From assembly GCF_002234575.2 (NCBI RefSeq), contig NZ_CP022464.2:310001-374000 (forward strand): 64,000 nucleotides of DNA, in the 5' to 3' direction. Shown piece after piece: positions 1-8,100 of the stretch. Every line of letters starts with the position of its first letter. Within the stretch, counting starts at the first letter, position 1. This DNA comes from Enterocloster bolteae (GTDB lineage: Bacteria; Bacillota; Clostridia; Lachnospirales; Lachnospiraceae). The notes below the pieces were generated by a model. The model had not been told where the DNA came from and ran no database searches. It saw only the letters and a program-made list of their open reading frames with translations. The position numbers and the translations under genes are program-made.

Positions 1-37
1 TAGGCATTAAAAAGTACATATTTCTTAATAACATTTC

Positions 38-1966
38 TTAAAAACGGAAGATTGCAGTTCCGTATCCAGGAAGAGGATAGGAGAAGGAATAGGGCTGTCC
101 GTCGCATTCGCTTTTAGAGGATGAGAAACAGGGAGCTTCTGCTGCCTTATAAGCTCCGTGGTTATCCAGGAGCAGGGTGTACCTGCCGCGCTTTGGGACA
201 CCTACACGGTAATCGGGTCTCTCCACCGGAGTAAAGTTTATAATGAACATCAGGTTTTTCTTACCTGTCTCATCCCGGCGGATGAAGCTGAAGATACTTC
301 TGTCGCCGTCATTGGCATTAATCCACTGGAAACCATTCCAGTCATTGTCCTGGCGGTAAAGGGAAGGATACTTTTTGTACAGATGGAGCAGGTCCTTTAC
401 ATAGTTCTGAAGCTCCCTGTGGTCATCCTCGTCTGTGAGGTACCAGTCCAGGGAAACCTTTTCATCCCATTCATGGAGCTGGCCGAAATCCTGTCCCATG
501 AACAGGAGCTTCTTGCCGGGATGGCCCATCATGAAGGTGTAACCGGCCTTCAGATTGGAGAACTTGTCCCTGCCCAGGCCGGGCATCTTGTTAATCATGG
601 AGCATTTCAGGTGAACCACCTCATCGTGGGAAAGGACCAGGATATAGTTCTCACTTGTAAAGTAGGTAAGTCCGAAGGTCATGCGGTGATGGTTATATTT
701 GCGGAAATAGGGGTCTAACTTCATGTACTCCAGGAAGTCATGCATCCATCCCATGTTCCACTTGAAGGTAAAGCCCAGCCCGTCCTGTTCGGGATGCTCC
801 GTCACCTTTGGCCACGCGGTGGATTCCTCGGCAATGACAAGAGCACCGTGGTTGCGCCCCTGGACTACTGTGTTCAGGTGCTTAAAGAACTCGATGGCTT
901 CCAGGTTCTGGTTGCCTCCGTCTTTGTTGGGGACCCACTGGCCTTCCTGGCGTCCGTAGTCCAGGTACAGCATGGATGCCACCGCGTCCACCCTGAGGCC
1001 GTCCACGTGGTACTGTTCCACCCAGTAGAGCGCATTGCTGATGAGGAAGTCCTTGACCTCATTTTTACCGTAATCAAATACCTTGGTGCCCCAGTCCGGA
1101 TGTTCGCCCTTCCTGGGGTCCGCATATTCAAAAAGGGGTTCTCCGTCAAAGTCAGCCAGGCCATGGGCATCCTTGGGAAAGTGGGCCGGAACCCAGTCCA
1201 GTATGACGCCTATGCCGTTTTTATGCAGGTAGTTTACGAAATACATGAACTGTTCCGGTGTGCCATAGCGGGAGGTGGGGGCAAAGTATCCCGTCACCTG
1301 ATATCCCCAGGAACCGTCAAATGGATGTTCTGCAATGCCCATCAGCTCCACATGGGTATAGCCCATCTCTTTTACATAAGCTGCCAGCTCATGGGCTGCC
1401 TCTGTGTATGTATAAAAGCCGTCCTTTTCAGGCCTGTCCCGTTTACGCCAGGAACCCAGATGCACTTCGTAAATGCTCATGGGCAGCTTCTGTACATCTG
1501 CCTGGGTCCTCTTTTCGATCCAAGAGCTGTCAGTCCAGGAAAAGCCCTGGATATCGGCTGTGACAGAGGCTGTACCCGGACGGTATTCCGCGCTGAAGGC
1601 AAAGGGATCTGCCTTGTAGAGAATCTTGCCGGACTGGGTGGTAATGGCGAATTTATAGAGCTCTCCCAGCTTCATGCCCGGATTGAAAATCTCCCAGATA
1701 CCGGATTCGGAGATACGTTCCATGGGGCTGGCCTCCGGATTCCAGTTGTTAAAATCGCCTACCAGATGGACCTCTTTTGCGTGGGGGGCCCAGACGGCGA
1801 AGTAGATACCTTCCTTTCCCTTGTATGTCTTGGGATGTGCCCCTAATTTCTGGTAAATATCATAATGTGTGCCTGCCCCGAACAGATAGCAGTCCAGATC
1901 AGATATGAAACCTGTGGCAGAAGCCTTTTTCTTTGAAGATGCTGCAGTGCGTTTTTTAGCTACCAT
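38..1966 (-). CDS. glgB: 1,4-alpha-glucan branching enzyme GlgB
   Basis: Cytoplasmic GH13 enzyme that cuts alpha-1,4-glucan chains and re-attaches them as alpha-1,6 branches during glycogen synthesis. The 642-residue protein has a Lys/Ala-rich N-terminal tail (residues 1-18), a CBM48-like domain (about 45-140, with GDFNNWNPEA) and the catalytic barrel. The nucleophile is Asp327 in GLRVDAVASM, the acid/base is Glu380 in VIAEEST, and the third acidic residue lies in LSHDEVVH. The length is normal for the family. The ATG lies one base after the stop of the upstream amylase gene, and an AAGGGAGAG ribosome site sits inside that gene's end, so the two are translationally coupled. It is the last gene of a minus-strand group headed by an ArsR-type regulator. 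The identification is firm. Confidence 0.96.
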   Translation of the reverse strand: MVAKKRTAASSKKKASATGFISDLDCYLFGAGTHYDIYQKLGAHPKTYKGKEGIYFAVWAPHAKEVHLVGDFNNWNPEASPMERISESGIWEIFNPGMKLGELYKFAITTQSGKILYKADPFAFSAEYRPGTASVTADIQGFSWTDSSWIEKRTQADVQKLPMSIYEVHLGSWRKRDRPEKDGFYTYTEAAHELAAYVKEMGYTHVELMGIAEHPFDGSWGYQVTGYFAPTSRYGTPEQFMYFVNYLHKNGIGVILDWVPAHFPKDAHGLADFDGEPLFEYADPRKGEHPDWGTKVFDYGKNEVKDFLISNALYWVEQYHVDGLRVDAVASMLYLDYGRQEGQWVPNKDGGNQNLEAIEFFKHLNTVVQGRNHGALVIAEESTAWPKVTEHPEQDGLGFTFKWNMGWMHDFLEYMKLDPYFRKYNHHRMTFGLTYFTSENYILVLSHDEVVHLKCSMINKMPGLGRDKFSNLKAGYTFMMGHPGKKLLFMGQDFGQLHEWDEKVSLDWYLTDEDDHRELQNYVKDLLHLYKKYPSLYRQDNDWNGFQWINANDGDRSIFSFIRRDETGKKNLMFIINFTPVERPDYRVGVPKRGRYTLLLDNHGAYKAAEAPCFSSSKSECDGQPYSFSYPLPGYGTAIFRF

Positions 1967-1967
1967 A

Positions 1968-3308
1968 TCAGTTCTCTCCCTTGAGTTTCAGGACAGCTCC
2001 CCAGTTGCCCTTTAGTTTTATGTGGACCTTCCCGTCTGAAATGGGGAGGCGGTCTGCGGGTTCCAGAAGATTGACTGCCTCGCCGGCCTGAAGCGGAACA
2101 GGGATGGCCAGTTCGGCCGGCTCATCGTCATTGTTTACCGCGGTGATGATGACAGAGTCTTCACCGTGTCTGGCAAATGCATACTGGCGGTTGGTCAGCA
2201 GCAGTTCCTGGTAACGGCCCGTGTGAAGCGGCTCCTGCTGGCTGTGAATCTGTCCCAGCTGTGCAATCAGGTCTGTAAGTTCGCAGTGAAGTTCACCTTC
2301 CTGCTCTATGGAGATGGCGGGACGCAGCGCTTCATCGCTGGTGTTGGTGCGCTTTCCCTCAACGCCCCATTCGCCGCCGTAATAGATGGATGGAATTCCG
2401 GGCAGAGTGAAGAGGCAGATGTATATGGGGAACAGGTGCTCCCTGAGCTTAAGCTTTGTGGCAATCCTATCCTCGTCATGATTGTCCACAAAGGTGTAAA
2501 GCTGGCGTCCGATGGCCTCCAGCCGTCTTACGTTGTGGGCAATCTCAAAGAAGTTGTGGTCATTGAAGCCGGAGTAAAGGCTTTTGTGAAGTTCGTAATT
2601 AGTGACGGAGTGAAGCATCTCATTGTTAACCCAGCGGCTGTAGTCCCCGTGTATCACCTCACCCATAAGCCAGAAATCTTCCTTCATGGCCTCTGTCTGG
2701 CTGCGCATTTCCTTCATGAAGTTAAAGTCCAGCACATTGGCGCAGTCCAGGCGTATTCCGTCAATGTCAAACTCGTCAATCCAAAACCGGATGACATCAA
2801 AGAGATAGGACCTCACATCCGGGTTAAAGAGGTTCAGGCAGGGCAGTTCAAAGTGTCCCTGCCAGGCTTCATATCCAAAGGAATCGCCGCAGGGGCTCTG
2901 CCAGTCGAAGTTCACTCCCTTATACCAGTCCTTATAAGGGGAATCCCAGCGCTTTTCCTGTATGTCCTTAAAGGCAAAAAACTCACGTCCTGTGTGATTG
3001 AACACACCGTCCACAACAACCTTTATGCCCTCCTGGTGGCATTGGTCCACAAATTTTCTGAAAGAACCGTTATCGCCCAGACGCCGGTCCACCAGTTTAT
3101 AATCCCTGGTATCGTATCCATGGCTGGTGGATTCAAAAAGCGGGCCTATGTAGATGGCGTTTGCGCCTAGGGACCGGATGTGGGAAATCCACTTGTCTAA
3201 TTCTTCAAAACGGTTGGTTACTTCGGTTGCATCATTGTGTTTGGGGGCTCCAGTCATCCCCAGGGGATACATGTGATAGAACACTCCCCGCTCATACCAG
3301 GTGCTCAT
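1968..3308 (-). CDS. GH13 alpha-amylase-family glycosidase
   Basis: Cytoplasmic glycosidase of family GH13 that probably hydrolyses alpha-1,4 bonds in maltodextrin or glycogen. The 446-residue protein begins almost directly with the barrel and has no signal peptide or N-terminal starch-binding domain. Visible motifs are VVVDGVFNHTG (about 97-107), DGIRLDCAN with nucleophile Asp188, LMGEVIHGD with acid/base Glu217, and FVDNHDEDR (about 264-272) for the third acidic residue. The ATG follows GAGGAAAACAAC. Its stop is one base before the glgB start, so the pair probably acts on the same polymer. The exact substrate (cyclodextrin, maltodextrin or glycogen) cannot be told from sequence. Confidence 0.88.
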   Translation of the reverse strand: MSTWYERGVFYHMYPLGMTGAPKHNDATEVTNRFEELDKWISHIRSLGANAIYIGPLFESTSHGYDTRDYKLVDRRLGDNGSFRKFVDQCHQEGIKVVVDGVFNHTGREFFAFKDIQEKRWDSPYKDWYKGVNFDWQSPCGDSFGYEAWQGHFELPCLNLFNPDVRSYLFDVIRFWIDEFDIDGIRLDCANVLDFNFMKEMRSQTEAMKEDFWLMGEVIHGDYSRWVNNEMLHSVTNYELHKSLYSGFNDHNFFEIAHNVRRLEAIGRQLYTFVDNHDEDRIATKLKLREHLFPIYICLFTLPGIPSIYYGGEWGVEGKRTNTSDEALRPAISIEQEGELHCELTDLIAQLGQIHSQQEPLHTGRYQELLLTNRQYAFARHGEDSVIITAVNNDDEPAELAIPVPLQAGEAVNLLEPADRLPISDGKVHIKLKGNWGAVLKLKGEN

Positions 3309-3376
3309 GTTGTTTTCCTCGCAATCTTTATGTAGTCATATGTTACAGTGCCCGGAGGGGGATAGTACTGTAAGTA

Positions 3377-3631
3377 CTAATCCTCCTGGCTTTTAAATTT
3401 ACGCAGCAGGAACTGGTAGCGCAGCTGTGCCGCGTTCAGTTCGTAGATATAGCAGTCTATCAGGGTAGGGTCCACGGCCTGCTCAAAGTGGTTCCTGGCG
3501 GCTTCGATGGCACATTTTGTGCGTTCGATTTCCACGCGCAGGCGGATGAGTTCAGGTCTGGGGCGCCGCGCCCTGGTCACAGCGGACCTGGCGGCAGCAG
3601 TCTCCCTGACTGCTTTCATGATGTCAAACAT
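3377..3631 (-). CDS. DUF2508 (YaaL-like) small protein
   Basis: Small protein of about 84 residues. Its C-terminal half resembles the DUF2508/YaaL family: an acidic-basic helical stretch, then VDPTLIDCYIYELNAAQLRY and a final LLRKFKSQED. The family has no established function. The longest frame begins further upstream at 3691, but the codon at 3631 is preferred because GGGAG ends nine bases before it and the upstream residues look like translated leader; ATG 3640 abuts the same GGGAG. There is no signal peptide or membrane segment. It lies between the ArsR-type gene and the amylase gene on the same strand, with gaps of about 95 and 70 bases, so co-transcription is likely but a role in glycogen metabolism is only inferred. 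Confidence 0.72.
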   Translation of the reverse strand: MFDIMKAVRETAAARSAVTRARRPRPELIRLRVEIERTKCAIEAARNHFEQAVDPTLIDCYIYELNAAQLRYQFLLRKFKSQED

Positions 3632-3725
3632 ATGCTTCATCTCCCAGATATTGATAGAAATAGTATATCTGGAAAATGGCATCTTATGCATGTGGGCCGG
3701 CAGAATTAAATTTTAATGCTGACTG

Positions 3726-4079
3726 TCAGTACAGGAATTCTTCCAGTCTGTATCCCAGCTCCATCAGCCGGCGGTTGGATTCCCTCAGGGTGAGATAATA
3801 ATAGTTGGCCGTGCCTTCCTGGCGTACACCCACAATACCCGCATCCTTTAATATTTTAAGGTGATGGGATATGGCCGGACGGGAAAGGCTGGTCCGCCGG
3901 GTAATTTCATTTACATTGAGGCCGTATTGCTCGAAATGGATGGGGCCGGGCGTCTGCCTTCTGTCAAGGGCTTCCTCTGTCAGTACCTCTATGATGGACA
4001 GACGCATCTCATCGCCCAGGGCAATGAACAGCGGCATACAGGCATGAAAACGTTTCTGCAGTTCCTGGGCAGTTGTCAT
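3726..4079 (-). CDS. ArsR-family winged-helix transcriptional regulator
   Basis: DNA-binding repressor-type protein of 117 residues. The winged helix is clear: LGDEMRLSIIEVL (about 21-33), the recognition region ITRRTSLSRPAISHHLKIL (about 58-76) and the wing GIVGVRQEGTANYYYL. There is no CxC metal-binding motif near the recognition helix, so it is not an obvious arsenic or cadmium sensor. The start is fixed by AAAGGAGG nine bases upstream. Its own promoter carries a 22-bp palindrome just downstream of the -10 box, a typical autoregulatory arrangement. It heads the minus-strand group with DUF2508, amylase and glgB, suggesting a carbon-storage role, but the signal it senses is unknown. Confidence 0.9.
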   Translation of the reverse strand: MTTAQELQKRFHACMPLFIALGDEMRLSIIEVLTEEALDRRQTPGPIHFEQYGLNVNEITRRTSLSRPAISHHLKILKDAGIVGVRQEGTANYYYLTLRESNRRLMELGYRLEEFLY

Positions 4080-4094
4080 CTGCCGTTTCCTCCT

Positions 4095-4116
4095 TTGGTT
4101 TAAAAATTTGAACCAA
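4095..4116. promoter_or_regulatory. Palindromic operator of the ArsR-type gene
   Basis: Two 10-base arms, TTGGTTTAAA and TTTGAACCAA, are separated by AA and match at nine of ten positions. The element lies between the -10 box and the start codon of the ArsR-type gene, covering the expected transcription start. ArsR proteins bind such 12-2-12-like dyads, so this is the likely autoregulatory site. Confidence 0.72.
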
Positions 4117-4120
4117 TTTC

Positions 4121-4149
4121 ATTTTACCATGTATAGAGAGGAAGGTCAA
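4121..4149 (-). promoter_or_regulatory. Sigma-A-type promoter of the ArsR-glg group
   Basis: On the minus strand TTGACC (4144-4149) and TAAAAT (4121-4126) are separated by 17 bases. The -10 box is about 40 bases before the ArsR start codon and the palindromic operator follows it directly. Confidence 0.72.
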
Positions 4150-4182
4150 GGAAATCGGGTGTGAAATGCATAAAATTCACCC

Positions 4183-4211
4183 TTGACATCTGCTGGAAAA
4201 TCCTTCATAAT
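4183..4211 (+). promoter_or_regulatory. Sigma-A-type promoter of the Tad pilus locus
   Basis: TTGACA (4183-4188) and CATAAT (4206-4211) are separated by exactly 17 bases, one mismatch from consensus in total. The predicted transcript has a leader of about 105 bases before the first prepilin peptidase gene. Confidence 0.72.
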
Positions 4212-4323
4212 AAAACAACATTCAACACAGTCTATTTTATGACAGTCTGATTTATCTCAATGGTATTATTTACGTCAATGGTTTTGTATTGTCTGGCTCA
4301 GGCAGAAATTTCCTCAGAAAAAA

Positions 4324-4959
4324 GTGACAGATGGAACGGAGAGAGGGGGTAGTGTATTCAGTTTACATAGTTTTATGTCGTATGCCTTGTACGGCATCAT
4401 GTCTTATTGTGCCTTTATGGATATCAGGCGTTACCGGATACCTAACAGGGCCCTGGCGGCGGCAGCTGCTGCAGGGCTGGCTGTTTCGGTGGAGGCCTGG
4501 GTGTCCGGAGCCGGGAATGTTGGGTTATGGGCGGCAGGCATAGGCTTTTGGATGCAGGATACTGGTTTTTGGGCGGCTGCAGCTGAGGGCGCTGCTGTAT
4601 TTATAATGCGGCTGATGTTGGCGGCCGCAGCCGGTTTCCCATTTTTCCTGCTGCGGATGGTGGGGGCCGGGGATATTAAATTTATGGCCCTTGTGGCAGG
4701 CTGTTTTGGCCTGGAGAGAGGATTTTGGTCCGTTGTGATTGGTTTGTGTCTGGGAGCTGTTCTGGCTCTCGGAAAGATGCTGCGAGAGGGCAGCATATGT
4801 CAGAGATTCTTGTATTTAACTGCCTATATCAGGCGTTTGATTCAGAGTAAAGAAATTGAGGCGTACTACTGCCCGGAGCGGGATGGATATAAGTGCGTAA
4901 TTCCATTGGGAGCCTGTTTTTTTGCGGGGACTCTTATTTCAGTGTTGTGGAAGGGATGA
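4324..4959 (+). CDS. Prepilin peptidase, A24 family (TadV/CpaA-like), first copy
   Basis: Membrane aspartic protease that would cut the leader peptides of the pilin and pseudopilins of this locus. The protein has up to 211 residues and several hydrophobic helices. The two catalytic aspartates are visible: one in FMDIRRYRIPN (about residue 33) and one in the GxGD motif of VGAGDIKFMAL (about 117-121). There is no N-terminal methyltransferase domain, as is usual in Tad systems. The start is uncertain: GTG 4324 has little ribosome site, while ATG 4375 would remove 17 residues and has the purine-rich GAGAGGGGG rather far upstream. A second A24 peptidase lies at 12639-13190. It is the first gene of the pilus locus, behind a strong promoter. 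Confidence 0.87.
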   Translation: MTDGTERGGSVFSLHSFMSYALYGIMSYCAFMDIRRYRIPNRALAAAAAAGLAVSVEAWVSGAGNVGLWAAGIGFWMQDTGFWAAAAEGAAVFIMRLMLAAAAGFPFFLLRMVGAGDIKFMALVAGCFGLERGFWSVVIGLCLGAVLALGKMLREGSICQRFLYLTAYIRRLIQSKEIEAYYCPERDGYKCVIPLGACFFAGTLISVLWKG

Positions 4960-5015
4960 GTGATGGGTGTTAAGGTGCGTATGCGCCAGGAAGAAACGAG
5001 GTGAGAAGTGAATAT

Positions 5016-6020
5016 ATGGTAAAGATTCTGGCGGTCTATGACGCTGATCCCGCCTTTGGGGAACGGCTGGCGGATTATGTGAATCAGAAGGAAAAGATTC
5101 CGTTTACAGCCATGGCATTTTCCAGCCTGGACAGGCTTATAGAATATGGGGAAGATCATCCTATAGAAATCCTGCTGGTAGATGAGAGTTCACGGGCGCT
5201 GGTGGGAGATGTGAAGGCAGAGCAGGTCATGGTGCTGTGTGACGGGGCGCTGGTGGATGGGCCGGATATATTTCCGGCCATCTACAAGTACCAGTCCGGG
5301 GATTGTATCATGCGTGAGGTGCTGGCTTCCTACTGCAGCCGGCCAGTGGAGCCGGCGCTGGCCCTTCTGGGGTCCAGGGCCCTGGTAGTAGGAATATATT
5401 CCCCTGTGAACCGGTGCTTTAAGTCCTCGCTGGCCCTGACCATAGGGCAGGTGATGGCGAAAAAGGAGTCGGTGCTGTATCTGAATCTGGAGGAATATTC
5501 AGGATTTACCAGGCTGATTGACAGTGAGTACAAGGCCGATTTATCAGATGTTCTGTATCTGTACAGGCAGGGAGGGTATAACTGGATGAAGCTAAAGTCC
5601 ATGATCAGCAACTGGGGGAATATGGATTTTATACCTCCGGTGAGGTATGCGGAGGATTTAAGCCAGGTGGCGCCGGAGGATATGGCGCAGCTCATAGACA
5701 GGATTGCGAGGGAGAGCGGCTATGACAGGCTGGTGGTGGACGTGGGCCAGATGGGAAGGGGGGCTCTTCCCGTTCTATCCATGTGTAATGTGGTGTATAT
5801 GCCGGTCAGGGAGGACTATATCTCAGCCGCCAAGATAGAGGAGTTTGAGGAGTACCTGGAGGAAGCAGACGATGCCGGGGTCAGGGACAGAATCCAGAAA
5901 CTGAGACTGCCCAGGCATACAGGTATTGCGAAACAGGAAGGGTATCTGGAACAGCTGATATGGGGGGAGATGGGGGATTTTGTGCGGCAGCTTTTAAACG
6001 GAAAGCAGCCGGAGAGATAA
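5016..6020 (+). CDS. TadZ/CpaE-like pilus localisation ATPase
   Basis: Protein of 334 residues with the two-part layout of TadZ/CpaE: an N-terminal receiver-like domain (about 1-110, beginning MVKILAVYDADPAFGERL) and a C-terminal ParA/MinD-like ATPase fold (about 120-330). The nucleotide-binding loop is atypical, SPVNRCFKSS in place of KGGxGKT, keeping only the second lysine and a serine. The later VDVGQMG and the strand MCNVVYMPV fit the fold. TadZ proteins in other Tad loci place the pilus machine at a cell pole; that role is inferred here. ATG 5016 was chosen over GTG 5001 because AGGTGA lies about 11 bases before it. It precedes the secretion ATPase gene. Confidence 0.82.
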   Translation: MVKILAVYDADPAFGERLADYVNQKEKIPFTAMAFSSLDRLIEYGEDHPIEILLVDESSRALVGDVKAEQVMVLCDGALVDGPDIFPAIYKYQSGDCIMREVLASYCSRPVEPALALLGSRALVVGIYSPVNRCFKSSLALTIGQVMAKKESVLYLNLEEYSGFTRLIDSEYKADLSDVLYLYRQGGYNWMKLKSMISNWGNMDFIPPVRYAEDLSQVAPEDMAQLIDRIARESGYDRLVVDVGQMGRGALPVLSMCNVVYMPVREDYISAAKIEEFEEYLEEADDAGVRDRIQKLRLPRHTGIAKQEGYLEQLIWGEMGDFVRQLLNGKQPER

Positions 6021-6097
6021 GGAATGGAGGGAGGAGGAGTGAGAAGGGAGAGTCAGGAATAAAGAACAGGGAAAGGAAAAAGAAGGAAAATTGAGCT

Positions 6098-7294
6098 ATG
6101 GAAGAGAGGGAGAGTAAAAGGAGGAGCCGTGAAGGTGTGCGGTGGCTCATAAGGGAGCGCATTATGGAGGAACTGCAGGAAAGGCACCATATGGACGACG
6201 GAGAACTGCTGGAAATGATTGACAGGTCCATAGGCGAGATGGGGCAGGAAATATTTCTGCCCTTAAAGGAACGGCTCTGGCTGCGCGGCAGCCTCTTTGA
6301 CAGCTTCCGTCGTCTGGATATCCTGCAGGAGCTTATTGACGACAGCTCCGTGTCGGAAATCATGGTGAATGGAGCAGGAAAGATATTTATGGAGAGAAAC
6401 GGAAGAATGGAATTATGGGACAGGAATTTTGAGAGGCCGGAACAGCTGGAGGATATCATACAGCAGATTGTAAGCAGGGTCAACCGTGTGGTGAATGTGT
6501 CCTCTCCTATGGTGGATGCCAGGCTGGAAGATGGTTCCAGGGTCCATGTGGTTCTGCCGCCTGTGGCTCTTGATGGTCCTGTTGTTACTATAAGGAAATT
6601 CCCTGACCCGATTACCATGGAAAAGCTGATTCGTTTCAAAGCCATAAGTACAGAGGCAGCCGGCTTTCTGGAGCAGCTGGTGGAGGATGGATGCAATATG
6701 TTTATCAGCGGAGGGACAAACTCTGGAAAAACCACATTCCTGAATGCATTGTCATCCTTCATACCCTCCGGTGAGCGTGTAATAACCATTGAGGATTCTG
6801 CTGAATTGCAGATAACACAGGTTCCAAATCTTGTGCGTCTGGAGACAAGAAACGCCAATACGGAGGGAGAAGGAGAAATTACCATGAGCCAGCTGATTAA
6901 GGCGGCTCTGCGCATGAACCCCAATCGCATTGTAGTGGGCGAAGTGAGGGGGAAGGAGGCTTTGGACATGCTCCAGGCCATGAACACAGGCCATCCCGGA
7001 AGTCTTTCCACAGGTCATGGGAACAGCCCGCGGGACATGATAAGCAGACTGGAAACCATGGTGCTGATGGCGGCGGACCTTCCGCTGGCAGCAATCAGGA
7101 GCCAGATTGTGTCGGCCCTGGACATCATGGTCCATCTGGGCCGGCTGAAGGATGGGAAAAGAAGAGTTTTATCCATTATGAGAATAGGAGGTTTGCAGAA
7201 TGGAGAGGTGGAGCTGGAACCATTGTTTGAATACGACGGTAAGGAGGACCGGCTTTGTCAGAAAGGGGGAAGGACACAGGCGGGACCTGGTTAG
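6098..7294 (+). CDS. tadA: TadA/CpaF-type secretion ATPase
   Basis: Cytoplasmic hexameric ATPase that powers pilus assembly. The 398-residue protein has the N-terminal domain of type II/IV secretion ATPases, with SVSEIMVNGAGKIFMERNG at about 85-105, then the P-loop GGTNSGKTTFL at about 204-214, the Asp-box region ITIEDSAELQI, the Walker B region RIVVGEVRGKEALDML (about 273) and the His box TGHPGSLSTGHGNS. The length is normal for TadA. The start follows AAGGAAAA. Its last 95 bases overlap the beginning of the next gene in another frame, indicating tight coupling with the TadB-like membrane protein. Confidence 0.95.
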   Translation: MEERESKRRSREGVRWLIRERIMEELQERHHMDDGELLEMIDRSIGEMGQEIFLPLKERLWLRGSLFDSFRRLDILQELIDDSSVSEIMVNGAGKIFMERNGRMELWDRNFERPEQLEDIIQQIVSRVNRVVNVSSPMVDARLEDGSRVHVVLPPVALDGPVVTIRKFPDPITMEKLIRFKAISTEAAGFLEQLVEDGCNMFISGGTNSGKTTFLNALSSFIPSGERVITIEDSAELQITQVPNLVRLETRNANTEGEGEITMSQLIKAALRMNPNRIVVGEVRGKEALDMLQAMNTGHPGSLSTGHGNSPRDMISRLETMVLMAADLPLAAIRSQIVSALDIMVHLGRLKDGKRRVLSIMRIGGLQNGEVELEPLFEYDGKEDRLCQKGGRTQAGPG

Positions 7295-8093
7295 GCAGGA
7301 AATTGCCAGGAGGAAACCGGAAAAGAAGGTTCCCAGGGCCAGGCCTCCCGACCGGGTGGATTACAGTACCTACAGACTTACTGCCGGAGAGTGGCTGTTA
7401 TACGGAGCTCTGGGGGTGGGAGCCTGTGGGCTGGCATCCTATGTCTTTTACCGCAGTGTGGTGGTGTTCCTGATTCTGATGCCTGTTGGGGCCTGTTATC
7501 CTTTATACAGGAGATCGAATTTGAAGAAGGAGAGGGCCCGGCGGCTGGAACTGCAGTTCAAGGAGGGAATTCAGGTTCTGTCCTCCTTCCTGAGCGCAGG
7601 GTATTCATTGGAAAACGGACTTACCCTTAGCATAAAGGAGCTGGAAATACTGTTTGGAAGGAGGGAGATGATTACAGAAGAATTCCGGATCCTCTCCGAT
7701 GGAATCCGGATGAACCGTCCGGCAGAGGAGCTGTTTATGGATTTTGGCCGGCGCAGCGGAGTGGAGGATGTGGACAATTTTGCCCAGGTCCTGTCAGCGG
7801 CTAAACGAAGCGGAGGCGAGCTGGTGGAAATCATCCGGCAGACAGCGGGAATTATCAGGGACAAGGTACAGGTCAAGGAGGAGATACACACCATGCTTGC
7901 CTCCAGGATTTTCGAACAAAGAATTATGAATCTGATACCGTTCTTGATTGTGCTCTACATTGACCTTACATCCCCTGGTTTTTTCAGCGTGATGTACGGT
8001 ACCTGGATGGGCCGGAGTGTGATGACCATGTGTCTGGCGGCCTATGCGGGTGCGCTGGTTCTGGCCGGTAAGATACTGGACATTGAGGTGTGA
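7200..8093 (+). CDS. tadB: TadB-like inner-membrane platform protein (T2SSF)
   Basis: Polytopic membrane protein of 297 residues forming half of the pilus assembly platform. A basic N-terminal tail of about 65 residues leads into two hydrophobic helices (about 65-105), a cytoplasmic T2SSF domain (about 115-255: LQFKEGIQVLSSFLSAGYSL, then DNFAQVLSAAKRSGGELVEI) and two C-terminal helices. The start lies inside tadA and is supported by AGGAGG eight bases before ATG 7200, so the 95-base overlap looks real rather than an artefact. It is followed by the TadC-like gene. Confidence 0.88.
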   Translation: MERWSWNHCLNTTVRRTGFVRKGEGHRRDLVRQEIARRKPEKKVPRARPPDRVDYSTYRLTAGEWLLYGALGVGACGLASYVFYRSVVVFLILMPVGACYPLYRRSNLKKERARRLELQFKEGIQVLSSFLSAGYSLENGLTLSIKELEILFGRREMITEEFRILSDGIRMNRPAEELFMDFGRRSGVEDVDNFAQVLSAAKRSGGELVEIIRQTAGIIRDKVQVKEEIHTMLASRIFEQRIMNLIPFLIVLYIDLTSPGFFSVMYGTWMGRSVMTMCLAAYAGALVLAGKILDIEV

Positions 8094-8100
8094 AAGGCAG

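Noticed and set aside
740..1846. Long plus-strand open frame opposite glgB (also 158-718)
   Set aside because: It is the complement of a clear GH13 enzyme, has no ribosome site and resembles no protein family.
2166..3170. Long plus-strand frame opposite the amylase gene
   Set aside because: It mirrors a conserved catalytic domain on the minus strand; there is no start context.
5881..7011. Minus-strand frame of 376 codons opposite tadA
   Set aside because: The Ser/Pro/Leu-rich composition is typical of an antisense shadow, and tadA is unambiguous.
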